The translations under genes and the position numbers were made by a program. The notes beneath the pieces are model-generated. The model searched no databases and was not told the DNA's origin. It worked only from the letters and a program-made list of their open reading frames with translations. A stretch of 64,000 nucleotides of DNA from Tetmemena sp. SeJ-2015 (taxonomy: Eukaryota > Ciliophora > Spirotrichea > Sporadotrichida > Oxytrichidae), in NCBI GenBank assembly GCA_027382625.1, contig JAJKFJ010022160.1, forward strand, positions 31,622 to 95,621. Direction: 5' to 3'. Of this stretch, positions 26,701 to 38,506 are shown piece after piece. The stretch's first letter is position 1, and each line of letters starts with the position of its first letter.

Positions 26701-29700
26701 ATAAGATAATTGAAAATATCTCAACAATCATATTTCTTAATCATAATTATTTTTTTATTTATGAGCTCTACTAAATTAGAAATTCTAAAAGTTTCAATTT
26801 AATCTTGAGAATAAATTATCTTTTAAATTTAAATTTTAAATTAATACTTTTTTTGTAATTGAGATCATATATTTTTGTGATAAACCGTAATCCATGTCTA
26901 TAAATAGATTAGCAAGTTATTTAAAATCCAATATGTTTATGAATTCTGATCTTACATGAAAATTTATTGACATTTGCTGAATTATCAGCCAAGCTTAAAC
27001 TTTAAACAATTTTGTTTAAAGAATTTAAAATATATTACTTATCGTTAAGAGTCTTCACAATTTTCTATGCTTAATGATAATTGAATAATTTTAAGTTTAT
27101 CTCCAAGGACCACAAAAGAATCTTAAAATCTGATTAAGAGGTTGTGAAGGTGGCAAATATCATCGTTTAAATTAAAATTTGTTGCTGTAAAAGTAGTTGA
27201 GTGTTCAGCAACATCTAAGTCAAGGCAGACCCTCTGAGCAATTTATTAACTTAAATATATATATTTTATAGCTAAGGTCGACTACATTTTCATTGTAATG
27301 TATTACTGAGTAAAAAATTATTTTATTAGAATCAATATTTGCCAATTTCTTTAATACTCTAAGCCAATAAATTTAATTCTTAACATTATGTTCATTCTTC
27401 TATTGTTTTACATACAGAGAAAGGCGATTTTGGAAGCATAAAATCAAGTGCAAATATTTGCTTATCCACAAAGATTGTATCTTTGTTGAAAGTCTTAAAA
27501 TGTAAATAAGTTCATTTATAGAATTTTCTTAGAGCTACAAATATAGCCTGAAATTAACTAAAATATAAGGAGAATTTCTCAAACTTATTCGATATTGATT
27601 CAATCTTCATTAAGTGCTATATTGAAGACAGAATTTTTATACTATTATTCTAAAACAAAAGTATTATAGTGCTTTTCTTTAATATTTCTAGTCAGATTTT
27701 AATTGTTAATTAATCTTAACTCTATTACAAAAATGCTAAGAAGCTCTTAGTCTGTTTTTTTTAAGCTGAATGGATTTGAGCTGATTTTTAGAATAAAATA
27801 ATAATAATTATTGAGAGCAATATGGTATAATAGCATTAACTAGCAAACCTAATACAAAATTCCAATTATTAGATTTTTCAAGAATTTTTAAGGCTCAAAT
27901 TATATATGTTTAGGCTCTTGATATTTAAAATATTTGAGGAATACATATTTCTAGTCATTAAAAATTATCTAGGATAAATGGTATCTTTAAAATGTACCAA
28001 ATAAAAAAATGCTTCTAAACTTTTTGGCTCGGATAAAATTAATTAATTTTTTTTTAACTTAATTTTTTCTCCATATAAATTTTATTTTGAATTTTTTTAA
28101 TAATTTTATTTCATTATTTTTGGAGTTTGACCCGGTTGGATTGAAGATATAGATTCCTGAATTGAATGCATTCGTGGAAGAATCCGCCTTAGTTTGCTAA
28201 ATACATCCAATTAAGCTCTCAGTAGAAATAAATATTTTAAGAAACAAGGGAAGCGAGAAATCTAGTCTCTTTAAAATTATAATTTATTTATCTAATTACA
28301 ATAAAATAAATTTATCTGCAGTTAATATCAAATAATTATTTCCCTTTAAAATAATTTTGCAATTGTATAACCGTGATATTTTTTATATGATGAGAAAGAT
28401 TTTAAATGTGTGAATTGATCATCATAAACATTAATTTTGTAATTGATTTTAGAAGGAATATTAAAATTTGACTTAATAAATAAATTATTATTTTACTCTA
28501 GATTAGGATAGTTGTTCTAAAATAAATCCTCCTAGTAACGATACAAAAATAAAAAAGAAGATAGTTAGCAGTAATTCCGTTATCTCGAGTCATTATGAAA
28601 AATATCATACAAATTATAGTTAATAAGAAAATTATTATAATACCAAATTACTATAATAAAAGAAGTAAAATGAGAGAGGTCATTAATTTATAATTTTTAT
28701 TTTAGTTGAGAATTTATTGGAAATATAATGAAATATAATTATAATAAAATCATCCTAATCTGAGAAAATTGAGGTGTGATACATCATTCGATATATCACA
28801 CAAATTTAAGAACTTCTTATCCTTACAATTTATGTTTAGGATCACTTACTCTAGAGTGAAAGCGAGTAAAGTTGTAATGCAAGAAAAGAAAATGAGAGCT
28901 CACGACAAAAATCTTGATAATTAGATGAGTTACATTTTTAGTAGCAAAAATTCATATTTAATTTATTGGGTATGAACAAAGAACAAGTGCATGGATTGAG
29001 CCTTTTCAAATACCTCCATGTTTCAATCCTCAACTTATTATTTTAACTTAAACTCTATTTAAATCTATTTTAATATAATATTAATCTAAATTTTTAGTTC
29101 TAACATCTTGAAACTTAGAAGTGCAATGAGTAACATCTATAACTATCTAATGCGAGACTATAGTGTGGTACTCTCATCATTTTTGCGATGGAGTTGATTA
29201 TGAGGTTATAACTACTGAAATGGGTGACTAAATCTATACTAGATCAAATTTGTAGTTATTATTTTTGATTATTTTGGTGTTTGACTCGCATGATTTTAAT
29301 TATTATGAAAGAAATTAATTATATTGCCATTTTGAGATTTGATTTCGAAATTTATTTCAGAAGTTATTTTGTAAAAAACTAAATTCTCTCATTATACACT
29401 TTAGTTAATTTTATAATTTGATGAATATCTTGTTAATTGTCGAGGAAAGCACTTAATACATTATTTAAAGCCGCCCATTATTTTTCTTATTCAGAAAAGC
29501 GAAAATAATATTATAAAATTGCTTGTATTTTAAATACTCTTAAATTAAATTTGCATTTAGAATATCTAGAAAAGCTATATTTACAAAAATAAAATAATAG
29601 AGAATATCAAAATATTTTAAAGCCAAGTATTGTAATTATTTGTTCGTTTAATAGGAGATTTTTATAAATTATTTTAATGATATGAAGGAGAAGAATCCAA

Positions 29701-31400
29701 GGGAGCGAATTCTTACTGCGCTACTAATATTAGTGTTGAGTCGAAAGAGAGATAGTAGGCATTTTGGTCACTGACTTGATATCATATAACTAATTTAATT
29801 AATTATTTATTTTTAAATCCAAAGATAGCTATCTCCTAAGAAGTGGTTGTGTAGAGCATTCTAATTTAAAATTGAAGAATGGGGAAAATTAATTTTCAGT
29901 TTATTTGAGAAGAAAAATGTTTAAAGCTTAATATATTTTACAATTTATATAATTGGGATATTAAGCAAATAATATTTATATGAGATTTGATTCTTTAGTT
30001 TACTAAAGAGGAGAACTTGTTATCGATTGATACGAAAGAAGAGGGTACTATAAGTCAAATATTAATAGGTAATCGATTAATGCAGATACTTGTGAATATA
30101 AGGTAAAAGACATATTTTTTTTCTTCCCAATTAAAAGTCAGATAATAAATGAAAAAACAAGTTTTAATTAGAAAGTGAGTTAGAAGTATGGATATAGTGA
30201 CTAGTTTAAAACTTCATACTCTTTATTTCCATGACAAATGTTGCAAATTCATAATTACTAGAGTTATCTAGAATAACTTTTAGATGGCTAAAACACTTTA
30301 TGATAGAAGGAGAAATATATTTAACTTTTTTGGGGCTGATATCTTAGTTTTTATGAAGATAGCTTGACAATACTGCTGAAATGGGAATTTTCTTGACAAA
30401 ATGATTTGTATAAATGCTTTATGTCGTTCTCCATTTATTTATTATTGATATTAATTATATTGTTCATTTATATTCTAGACTGTAATTTTCTTCAGTTAAA
30501 TTTTAAGCATTATGCATTTCTCGAACACCTAATCTTATTTAACTTATATTTTCATATAAATAAATAAAAATGTATTAAGGTACTGTCGTCTGGCCCTCGA
30601 ACCTCGCCAAATAAATATTTTCAATAAATAATATTGAAAGCATAAAATGACTGATAATTTACTAGCCATCTATGAGGATGAAATAAAGAGGAAGCTAGTC
30701 TACGCGATAAATTACATTCAAATCTGTAAATCTTTTGTAGGAATTCTACAAAGTCCTCGCTTCAGATATTAAAATTATATTTTTTCTTTAAATTAAATTC
30801 TACCTACGGTATAGTACTGCTAACCTCCATTTTTAATTATAGAATCTCAATTTCAATAGTCTCTAAACTGAGCTTTTAGTCCTAACACCATCCCTGGAGA
30901 TTTATTTACTAACAGTTATCTGACTAAAGGTGAAAATGCCCTATAATTACTTTTAATTAAGTAAAATCACAGTTTTTATATAAGTGTTTTAGCATTACTT
31001 TAGACTTCAGAGAGCGCTTGCAATACCAATATTGATTATGGCAGACTAGTAGTTAGTCCTTCTTCCTCCAGTTTTTAAGGTAGGAAACTCAAAACCTTTT
31101 TACAAAATCGAGGCTGAACAAATAATACTATCATAGTACATTTATATAAGTTGTAAATTTAGTTTTTAAATAAAACATAAGGACGAGAATTTAGGGGTAA
31201 CTTGAATTTTAGGTATCATAGTATTTGCCTGCAATTATTACGTCATTGTTTATGTAAGAAAAACTTTAATTTAAAAGATAGAAGCAGCTTGCTGTATTTC
31301 CATGTATGATGTTTCTGTTGCTCTAAATTCGTAAGGGAAAGAGGCTCCACCAACGCATAAATTTGTTACAATAGCTTCTCCCAATCTTGAAATTATTTAA
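19800..31400 (-). CDS. Large ciliate membrane protein, copy B (interrupted)
   Basis: Second copy of the gene A type, again a minus-strand series of islands: N-terminal 31390-30640, ectodomain 27236-27033 and 26406-26212, islands 23876-23455, cadherin-like domain 23370-22940, membrane region 22224-20994 and tail from 20760 down to about 19800. Several islands are longer and cleaner than in copy A. TAA/TAG as Gln is needed in all of them, for example in the 23876-23455 island. A 0.67 kb foldback lies between the 26.2 kb island and the next one. Frame changes occur at about 22.9, 21.78 and 21.05 kb. Function is inferred from domain type only: cell-surface adhesion or sensing. Confidence 0.55.
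20812..21435 (-). CDS. Gene B transmembrane segment
   Basis: Frame 21435-21058 reads SSIKIKFGSVAITFLSLGPF, a hydrophobic stretch, then KAKFGSVYENYRINSFAFFL, then YRRVAFGVILLTLMDYSALQ and YLLILCTSLILYF. Three hydrophobic helices are visible. A following frame at 20994-20812 is also hydrophobic (LGIVITFSGFID) and likely continues the bundle after a TGA at 21055. Residues match gene A 10477-10229 closely. Confidence 0.65.
21600..22224 (-). CDS. Gene B membrane-proximal region
   Basis: 22224-21785 reads NILGAVIGKVATSSSTVSIG, then IAFANIAVYLILGVTMKYLW, NLFLSLQIVVNLQLLNLPLP and a polar loop containing LPQEWTNLAIAKTKQMLGIQ. After a frame change, 21765-21605 reads FNIRSVFWILVFILISLLIK and IIASTFVAIRLLYRL. 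Copy A has a one-base difference near the junction (10915 region), so the shift may be real decay. The hydrophobic segments are predicted membrane helices. Confidence 0.6.
22940..23370 (-). CDS. Gene B cadherin-like (dystroglycan-type) domain
   Basis: Continuous frame: EFSLTKSNSAPYFINALPQI, then LPLIFDAEGDLTLVTISQSS, PASVFTELFKQK, then STLIFKPKEVSLIGTHKLII and ITDLNSQPLSSIYQ, with five or more TAA/TAG as Gln. NSAPYF opening, DAEGD turn, IGTHxI strand and TDLNSxPLSS are the hallmarks of dystroglycan-type cadherin-like domains found in many ciliate surface proteins. Such domains are extracellular and typically structural or adhesive. This is the best-supported domain call in the gene. Confidence 0.75.
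23455..23876 (-). CDS. Gene B ectodomain island
   Basis: About 140 codons open in one frame: FIHQATWTDAKNFYVTCPDL, then QFSQDAYPKYSYVIGRQAIS, IPKITLDSSSIPIGCLEINQ, then VTDEVVIENQLNSVDQFYTT and IILYSQNEN-like residues before VGTYILDHKFQGSYND. Nine or so Gln are TAA/TAG. Directly upstream of the cadherin-like domain and conserved with gene A, so it belongs to the same extracellular part. Confidence 0.65.
25187..25855. repeat. 0.67 kb foldback with Cys-rich coding remnant
   Basis: Left arm 25187-25443 and right arm about 25598-25855 are inverted copies, with a 154 bp loop. Outer ends read TATACCTAAGAATC at the left and its complement at the right; inner ends pair GTCCCCACTCAAGTG. The right arm on the plus strand reads ARAKQTPYFHSCFRE-like residues, then VEPAPKDTCIEICGDGKKST, with an in-frame TGA upstream near 25580. 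The CxEICGDG pattern resembles Cys-rich CGDG repeats common in ciliate surface proteins. The left arm differs by one base in the AAATGGG/AAATAGTTG stretch and breaks that frame. It may be an inverted duplication of an MDS or a foldback element that captured coding DNA. Confidence 0.75.
26212..26406 (-). CDS. Gene B ectodomain island, SVFGR motif
   Basis: Reads VFGFPTIPFLSDSVFGRVTS, YGWIIFINNNQNSTQYSFVA, VDSQANCQKTESP. It matches the gene A island 14636-14442. TAA occurs twice as Gln. Confidence 0.6.
27033..27236 (-). CDS. Gene B ectodomain island
   Basis: Reads RVCLDLDVAEHSTTFTATNF, NLNDDICHLHNLLIRFQDSF, VVLGDKLKIIQLSLSIENCE. Alternating polar and hydrophobic residues with three Cys suggest an extracellular beta-rich segment. 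A weak counterpart lies at 15145-15040. Confidence 0.5.
27240..30640. other. AT-rich interval inside gene B
   Basis: No firm coding island. A dispersed motif (ACATCATTCGATATATCACA then TCCTTACAA) lies at about 28780-28832 and matches 16.1 kb at the tandem-duplication offset, and again 45.9 kb outside it. Probably IES with repeats. Confidence 0.35.
30640..31390 (-). CDS. Gene B N-terminal islands
   Basis: Near 31375-31270: NLCVGGASFPYEFRATETSY, MEIQQAASIF. Near 30740-30660: RFTDLNVIYRVDQLPLYFIL, IDG. Both align in order with gene A 18730-18330. No convincing initiator Met was identified, so the true start may be further upstream or in another MDS. Confidence 0.55.
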
Positions 31401-32960
31401 AGATTAAATTGCTGCAAAAATCAAGACAAGTAATTTGTAGTTTTTCAGTGAGATCTCATTTTTTATTGTAGTTTAAAACATCCTTCTTTTTTATATTAAT
31501 CTATTTTAAAATAATTATGCTTTTCTACTAGTATTATTTATAGATATTGTTATTATTTATAGTTGGGAATTCAATTGATATTGGGGGTTGATTAAAAATA
31601 TATATGAGGAGCAAAACTTTTTGAATTATCAATATTAACTTAATAAAAAATTTTGTCTCTTATTATATTGAGCCATCCAAATCAAATTTGCAAGAATATA
31701 AATTTGATAAAAATTTAAGAAGAATCGAATCGTGTTAATATAATTCAACTCCAGACTGTTAAATTATATTTGATTTATATCTTAATTAAATTACTCAATA
31801 AATTCTTAGCTATAATTATTTAGAATAGATATTTATAATCTTTTAAGTCATTAATTTTGTTTTATCTATCTTTTTATAAATCTTTCTAGAAAATTTAATA
31901 AGAATAATTGAAATAATAGAGTAACAGTGTATAAAATTCATAGAGTCAATAATTTCAAATTGCCCTAAACTACTGCACAAGCAGAGGCAAATAAAATAAA
32001 TGCTTCATGCTTTACTTAGGCTTTTTTTGCAAATTACAGGAATCAATTAATAATTCCTTAGAATTCAAATAAAAATATGCTCTTAATTGGTGAAACCACA
32101 ACCATCTGCTTAGAGTAAATGTTTAAAGGGATAAAAATTATTAATTTCAATCATTCAGCTGAGGAATGAATAAAATCATCATAGGAATTAGAATATCGAT
32201 ACTACATTCAGGTGAATAAACTCTCTGACCTTTCATAATCTATTGTCCATAAAATATTTAAAATGTTCCCAACGATGTTTTTTAAAAATATATAGTCTGA
32301 ATGGCAGAGACTCTCTAGCAAAATAAATTCAAATACAAATTTAATACTCAAAATAATTTAATTACAAATTTATAATGATTGTTTGTTCGATGTATTTTTA
32401 TTAACTGAATCATTTAAAGATTATTAATTTTTACATTATAAGAAACCTTATAATAATCGTTAACTTAAAATTGATTTGTTTTATTAGCTAATTTATAAAT
32501 AAATTTTATTACATTTATATTTCTAAAAAATAAATATTTATTTTTATTATTCATAAAGAAATTGATAAATAGTGTATTCAATTTCATTTAATAAATACAA
32601 AACTATAATAATAATGATATTAAATTTATTATTTTAAAAATTTATATTTTTTAATTTAAAAGGTAAAATTATATTAAATAAAATATATTTTCAGTATAAA
32701 ATAAGAAGGAATAATTTTTATCATCTTAATCAATTTTAATATAGAAATTAAATGTTTTGAAGTTTTTCTTCTCATTTTGTATTTTTTAAATCCTAAAAAT
32801 AAAAGTTATTTAAAGAGTAAATATAAATGTTTTAACATTTTATTTTTGGAATTTATTATATATTATGACTTAAATTAATTTTTTATAGATGATATAAAAC
32901 ATAGTAATTTGAGCAAAAAATAGTATTTTATAATACTTTAATTTATAATTTTATTCTAAA
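31400..32960. other. Very AT-rich interval
   Basis: One of the most AT-rich stretches in the window, with no coding island. It separates the tandem gene pair from the direct repeat at 32963. Confidence 0.4.
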
Positions 32961-32962
32961 CT

Positions 32963-33084
32963 CGTCTAAATTTCATACTATCTGTTGTTTGATATGTACA
33001 AAAATTATATAATATAAAATAATTGGTCTTAATTTCTAAAATTTATTTTTACCCACTTTATCATTTTTTGATAATAGTAATTTT
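32963..33084 (+). repeat. Direct repeat, left copy
   Basis: About 120 bp repeated at 33788-33907 with few differences, sharing TCGTCTAAATTTC, AAAATTATATAATATAAAAT, ATTGGTCTTAATTTCTAAAA and CATTTTTTGATAATAGTAAT. Confidence 0.85.
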
Positions 33085-33787
33085 GGGGGGGGGACGGAAG
33101 TGCACCTCCCCCCCTTTTTATTGTCAAAATAGCCCCAAAATCGTCGATATAGGGCGAAATGGGCCAAAAATGCCTAAAAATTAAGAGTTTTTGGCCTTCG
33201 AAATTTCCTTGAGGGTTAAATTTCATGATTTTAATTTTTTTCAAAAATGTTCTATTTTTTGTTATTAAGTCTAATTTTGATGAATACTTTCATGTTTTTG
33301 GGACCCCATCTCCTTTTAATGACTGAGTCACATTTGATTTCCTATATATTCTTCTTCAAAATAGTGAGACTAAGAAATGATTATCAAAAATAGGTGGGAG
33401 TAGTTCAGCAATTAATTTCCAAGAAGTTTAAATGCTATTATCAAAATCGTAAATAAAGCATGCTATCTTTATAAAATAGAATTAGTGAGACCTTCTCTTT
33501 GTTTAAGTCAGAGTAAGAAACAAAATACTGCCATAGATGAAATTATCTTGACTTTGAACTTAACTTGCTATATTCTTCTTAAGTAAATAAATTAGAGGAC
33601 GACGTCAAATAACTGCAATTTAAAAATAGTGAGGGCTGATTTAACTTATAGCCTCTATCTGTGGCGAATATTGTAGATCTTGCTATATGATAAGCATCAG
33701 CCTAAATTTGCCCTATATTATTTAATAACTTTATTTTAATTTAAATTTGACTAAAAAGATTTTATAATATTTTTTAAATTATTTAAA
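33085..33787. other. 0.7 kb insert between direct repeats, with G/C tracts
   Basis: Starts with nine G (33085-33093), then a spacer, then seven C (33108-33114) that can pair as a hairpin. The following sequence contains CCCCAAAATCGTCGATATAG and GGGCCAAAAATGCC and is distinct from its surroundings. A 71-residue minus frame spans 33244-33029 but crosses into the repeat and shows no family. The arrangement (insert plus duplicated flank) could reflect recombination or an IES-like unit. Confidence 0.4.
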
Positions 33788-33907
33788 TCGTCTAAATTTC
33801 AACTATCAGGTTTGATAGGACCCAAAAATTATATAATATAAAATTATTGGTCTTAATTTCTAAAATTTATTTTACCCACTTTATCATTTTTTGATAATAG
33901 TAATTTT
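33788..33907 (+). repeat. Direct repeat, right copy
   Basis: Second copy of 32963-33084, followed by unrelated AT-rich sequence. Confidence 0.85.
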
Positions 33908-35340
33908 TAATTGATTTGCTTATCTAGCTTGCTATATAATTTTTGAAATCTTAATTAATTTAATACTTCAATCTAAGATGATAAAGGTGGTTTATTAACA
34001 TCAGAATTAGAAGCAAAATCAGTCTAACCTGCTAAGAAAGATTAAACAAACAAGGACCTTGCTCATATGGGATAGCAATACAAATAAGAATCATAAAGAA
34101 GCAAAATTGTAGACCAAGCTATTTAAAATTACCATAGTTAGCAATAAAGAGATGAATAACAGATATCGAACTCGCCTACGATTCTAATTTATTTTATTCA
34201 AACTAAAGCAATATAATCAGTTTAGAGAAAGAAGGCGCAAATCAAATTATAATTTAAATTATTTTCAAATAAAAACCTAAATATATTTTATTTAATATGA
34301 GTCATATTATTAAATACTGATACTTTGTGAGAGTGCAAGTCCATTTTTTAATTGCTAAAAAATAATTTAAACTTTTTAATTATGAAAGAATCTATTAAAT
34401 TGCTGGAAAAAGTTAAAATTTGAGATATCATCCTCAGTTTGGAGCTTTATTGATTACAATAAATAATTATTATAATTTCTTATATAAGAATCGCTAAAAG
34501 AAACAAATATCTAAAACTGTTTTACTTTCACACACATCTCTATTTTATTGAAGCTAGGAACTCTAAAAAAGGCTTTTAAAGCATTAAATTCTTCACATTT
34601 GTGTAAATTTTAATATTGTTTTAGATTTTTGTTAAGATAGTTCGATTTTCTAAAAGTTTAACTATAATTTTATTTGATGATATATTATAATTGCCCATAA
34701 ATTAATATAATAAATATATTTTTAGAAATCGTTGAGCTTTCACAGATATAATTATACAAGTAAGGCGACACTGAGATGACAGATGAGACTGGAAATAATT
34801 TAGACGATAAACTTAATAAAATATAAGAATAGCACATTCAAAATGAAAATAGTGGAAAATCAAGACCTTCTAAATCTTTTAAAAGTATTATAGCCGTAAA
34901 TATATTAGAAAAAATTAATAAATAGTTTAAATTATATGGATTCTTGTCGAGACTGCTGAAGTATCTCAAATTTGAATAATTAACACTCCATATAATCAAC
35001 TTAAAATGTTAACACATTCTTGCAACTTTTATGCAATCAATTCAGAGCTATAAGCAGCACAATCTCCAGAGATCACCAATTATAATTTAGACCATTAAGA
35101 ATATCATGATACTGATGTCCTGTCATGATAGTTAAAAAAGAATTTAAAATTAATATTTGATTGGCTATAATAAAAAAACTGCAGATCAGTGAAAATCATT
35201 TTTAAATGTGATGAATAGTAAATCCTATTTTATTATTTTAACAAATCCTCAATTTAATTTTATACTCAACAACAATAGTAATTATTCTATATTATAGGTT
35301 GAATATGAATGCATGATCGAGGGTTGGTATAACTTAGAAG
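33908..35340. other. AT-rich interval with dispersed-repeat remnant
   Basis: No gene recognised. Around 34990-35260 there are remnants (CATTCTTGCAACTTTTATGC, CTGCAGATCAGTG, TATTTTATTATTTTAACAAA) related to the patch at 16.1-16.4 kb in the same order. Confidence 0.4.
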
Positions 35341-35350
35341 TACATACTGA

Positions 35351-35880
35351 TTGAGTCCTTGTTGTGTGATTCATAATATATTAAGCTTTAAATTTAATAA
35401 AATCTTTATTGAAATGTCTACTGCAACAACTTCAACAACAACTACATCATTTAATACATCAACACAACAAGCTCAACTTCGACAACTTAATTGTGACCAT
35501 GAAGGAGGCAACCGCCTAGAACAAGGAAGGCATCCCTCCCGATCAACAGAGACTCATCTAAAGTATGCTTCCATTTGCGTACTTGTGAACAAGATCTTCA
35601 ACAAGGACAAGCAGAACCATCTGCGATTACAACATCCAGAAGGAGTCTACACTCACCCTAAACAGTCAACTGCTCAAAGCGCGGAAACAAAAGCTATAAC
35701 TCAGACCGAGGCGGTGTTGACACTGATTTGGTAGGAGCCGACTCCCTCATTAAATTTAAATTCATAATGCTTTTAAACTATCTCTAATTTAATATACAGC
35801 ACTTTGTTCAACAACTCTATCTTCATTGGGTTTTTCTTACCCTCGATCATGTATTCATATTCAACCTATAATTGAATTTT
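35351..35880 (+). pseudogene. Ubiquitin-like pseudogene, copy 2
   Basis: The plus frame around 35515-35560 reads QNKEGIPPDQQRLI, the core of ubiquitin, and after a TGA the same frame gives RTICDYNIQKESTLTLNSQ near 35620-35670. The middle of ubiquitin (FAGKQLEDG) is replaced by FAYL-stop and a short Ser/Thr/Arg stretch. LRLRGG is absent. A 127-residue overlapping frame begins Thr/Ser-rich (MSTATTSTTTTS at 35417) and is probably a by-product. The flanks to about 35880 match copy 1. It is a non-functional copy of a polyubiquitin or ubiquitin-fusion gene (inference). Confidence 0.75.
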
Positions 35881-38415
35881 TTAAGTTTTTTTAAGTTTAC
35901 TGCTGCCTTGTAAGGGTAGCCCTCAAGCATTTAATTTTTATAAAAGCTTGATGTGGAATCAGAAATCAAATTCTCAGAATGATACGACTTGAGAAATGAA
36001 ACTCATAGAATGAAATCTATGTGAGGCAAATTTAAAAATGAAAAATCTTAATTTAACTTTTACTAAGTTTATTATTTCCATTCTTTATTTCTATTAGATA
36101 ATTTCTAACTACAGATGAAATTATAATTCATTTGGATTGGTAACCAATAAATAAGTTGAGGATGTAGTATCAATAATATGCTTAGTTTCGCTGTAAACGT
36201 TTACAAAACTTTATTTCCCCAAACCTATTCCTTGCCCTACTTTAATATATAGTATTGCTATTTGACCCCAGGGTAGTTCTAGTTAAGGAACAAGCTCACT
36301 CAAGAACGCAGACTATTTAACCTAGGTATCCTGAGTCTCTTACCTCAATGAGTAGAATTTTATGTGTTACAATTTAGTTTGTTACAAATAATTGTGCTAA
36401 TGAGATGAAGCAGCTGGAAAAGAGTTCAAAAGTAATAATTTAATTAAGGGAGCTCTGAGAAAAAAAGGCGAAATCACAATCACAACTTATTCTTTTTAAA
36501 TTTTATTATATAAATTCATTTCTCTTGGACTAAAATAATTTATATTTGATACAATTTAGATTCCTTGATTCCTATATATTAATTGTAGCTTAATTAAAAA
36601 AAATATGAACAATAAATATAAAATGAAAAATGGGCATATTAATATAACTCTCAAAATAGTGGGGGGGATTTATCAATCTTTATAATGATGTATTTTAAAT
36701 CTATCTTTCGAATCGAAAAATGATATCGCTTTCAGAATTATAATTCTAAAATGAATAAATGTTAAGTTTCCAAAATGTTTTCAGATTTAGGCGATTTATA
36801 AATATTCTTTTTGGTAGTTTCAAGAATTATAATTGTGTAATTTAATTAAAATCGATGAAGTTAAAATAATAAATAAGGAGTAGCAGCTTCATGAGAGTTT
36901 AAATGGTTCCCTCGACCAGTAGATATTTCAATAGTAAATCAAATTGTAATATGAGATTCTTCTTTAATTATTTTCAGCACCTCAGTTGAGAAATATTCTA
37001 ATTACTCTCGATTTATAATTGCTTTCTCTGAAAGCATGTGTTGCTTATAAACTCTGAGCTTAGAGTACTAAAACTGCAAAAGCAAATTAAAATTTAATGT
37101 CTTCACTCTTTTTTATTTGTTTTAAATTCTAAATTTGTGAGATAAAGTAATAATTGAAAATACCCTTGCTCAATAAATTTACTTCTTCAATAAATCGGTA
37201 ACTTCTCTTAAATAAATTATATTCCTATCCTGTTAAGTTAAATTTTAGAATGATTAAAATTATCACTAAATTTTAAGTTAAGTTGCACCAGCTAGATACT
37301 TTTAATTATCTTTTTTAACAAACTTGATTCCCTTCGTCCTTAATCTGAAGAAAAGGGCCATCAATCTTGGCTGGAATTACTCCTTTTCTTACAAGGTTTT
37401 GAGTTTCTGCATAGCGCGAGAAATTTATCTCTATAAACTTTCTTCTTTACTTACCGTAGTTTTAAATCAATAGGTAATTATAAAACTACCCCTACTCTTG
37501 TATTGAAAAAATGAAGATTTAAATTTAATCCAATCAACATTTTAGAAAATTCTGACTCATTTAATTTTACGTAAATAATGTTCATTTTTTAAATTATGTT
37601 TAAAACTCTTATCTGTTGTTTGAAAATAATTTACTTGATATGAGATTATACAAAGAAAAATTAAATATGCTTCTTTTTCCATTTTTAAAGCACTTTCTAT
37701 CTTAATGCCCAATAAAATACTTCAGAATATAAAATATCATATTGAATCTCACAATTATTTTATTACTTTAATTGTGAGATATATTTTTGGCTGATAAATA
37801 AGAGAAGATAGATAAGATTTAATCGATAGACGAGAACAGGATAATTTTCCCTATATAAAGAGTGACTCATTAACATAAATAATAATTATTTTTTTTAGGA
37901 ATAAAATATGGAAGAGTATTAGAACTCAAAGAAGAAGACAGAAGGGAATGTGACAAAAAACTAAATCTTGAGACCTCCACAAATAAAAGAGCAGGTAAGT
38001 AAAATTTATTTAAAATATCTAAACCTAACAATAAGATAAGAAAGAATAAATAAGGTATGGTTTATTATCCATATTTTGAATCTCCATGAACAAAATTATC
38101 TAAATATATTAATAATCTCTCATCAGTGTGGAAAATATTATCTATTGATCATTTTACTACTTTAAATAATTAAAAAAAATAACATAATAAATAAAGAATT
38201 TATCAACACTTTAATTGATTCAATCTAGCTCAAAAGAGACTTCGGCGAAATCCTAGACTACTAGAACATAATCTTGAAACCTCGCCTCATTTTATAAGTA
38301 AAAGTAATTCACATTCAGATCTCTGTCTTAAAGATTGTGGATATATAATATTAGATTTATCAATAAGGAACCGACATCTATTTAAGTATCATTAAATAAG
38401 TCTTGATGTTATATG
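35881..38415. other. AT-rich interval without recognised gene
   Basis: No conserved island. Notable only for a G8-type tract near 36661 and AT-rich filler. A CAGGTAAGT-like string near 37991 could be a splice donor but no exon was recognised. Confidence 0.35.
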
Positions 38416-38506
38416 TAGAGAGAGACTTGGCTTAACGGTTCAGTGCAGTGGGACATTTTGTCTATAGTTGCAATCATACTTGAATGCGATATGAAACCAG
38501 AGGAAT
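38416..38506 (+). pseudogene. Orphan fragment of TBE kinase gene
   Basis: 91 bp matching the complement of 63515-63605 with only three differences. The matching part of the TBE kinase encodes RQTWLNGSVQWDIWSIVAII and LECDMKPE, the region after the activation segment. One of the differences changes TGG (Trp) to TTG within DIW. No other TBE sequence or C4A4 repeat is visible around it. Confidence 0.8.

Noticed and set aside
33029..33244. 71-residue minus-strand frame near the G/C tracts
   Set aside because: It crosses from the unique insert into the direct repeat and includes the homopolymer tracts; no family recognised.
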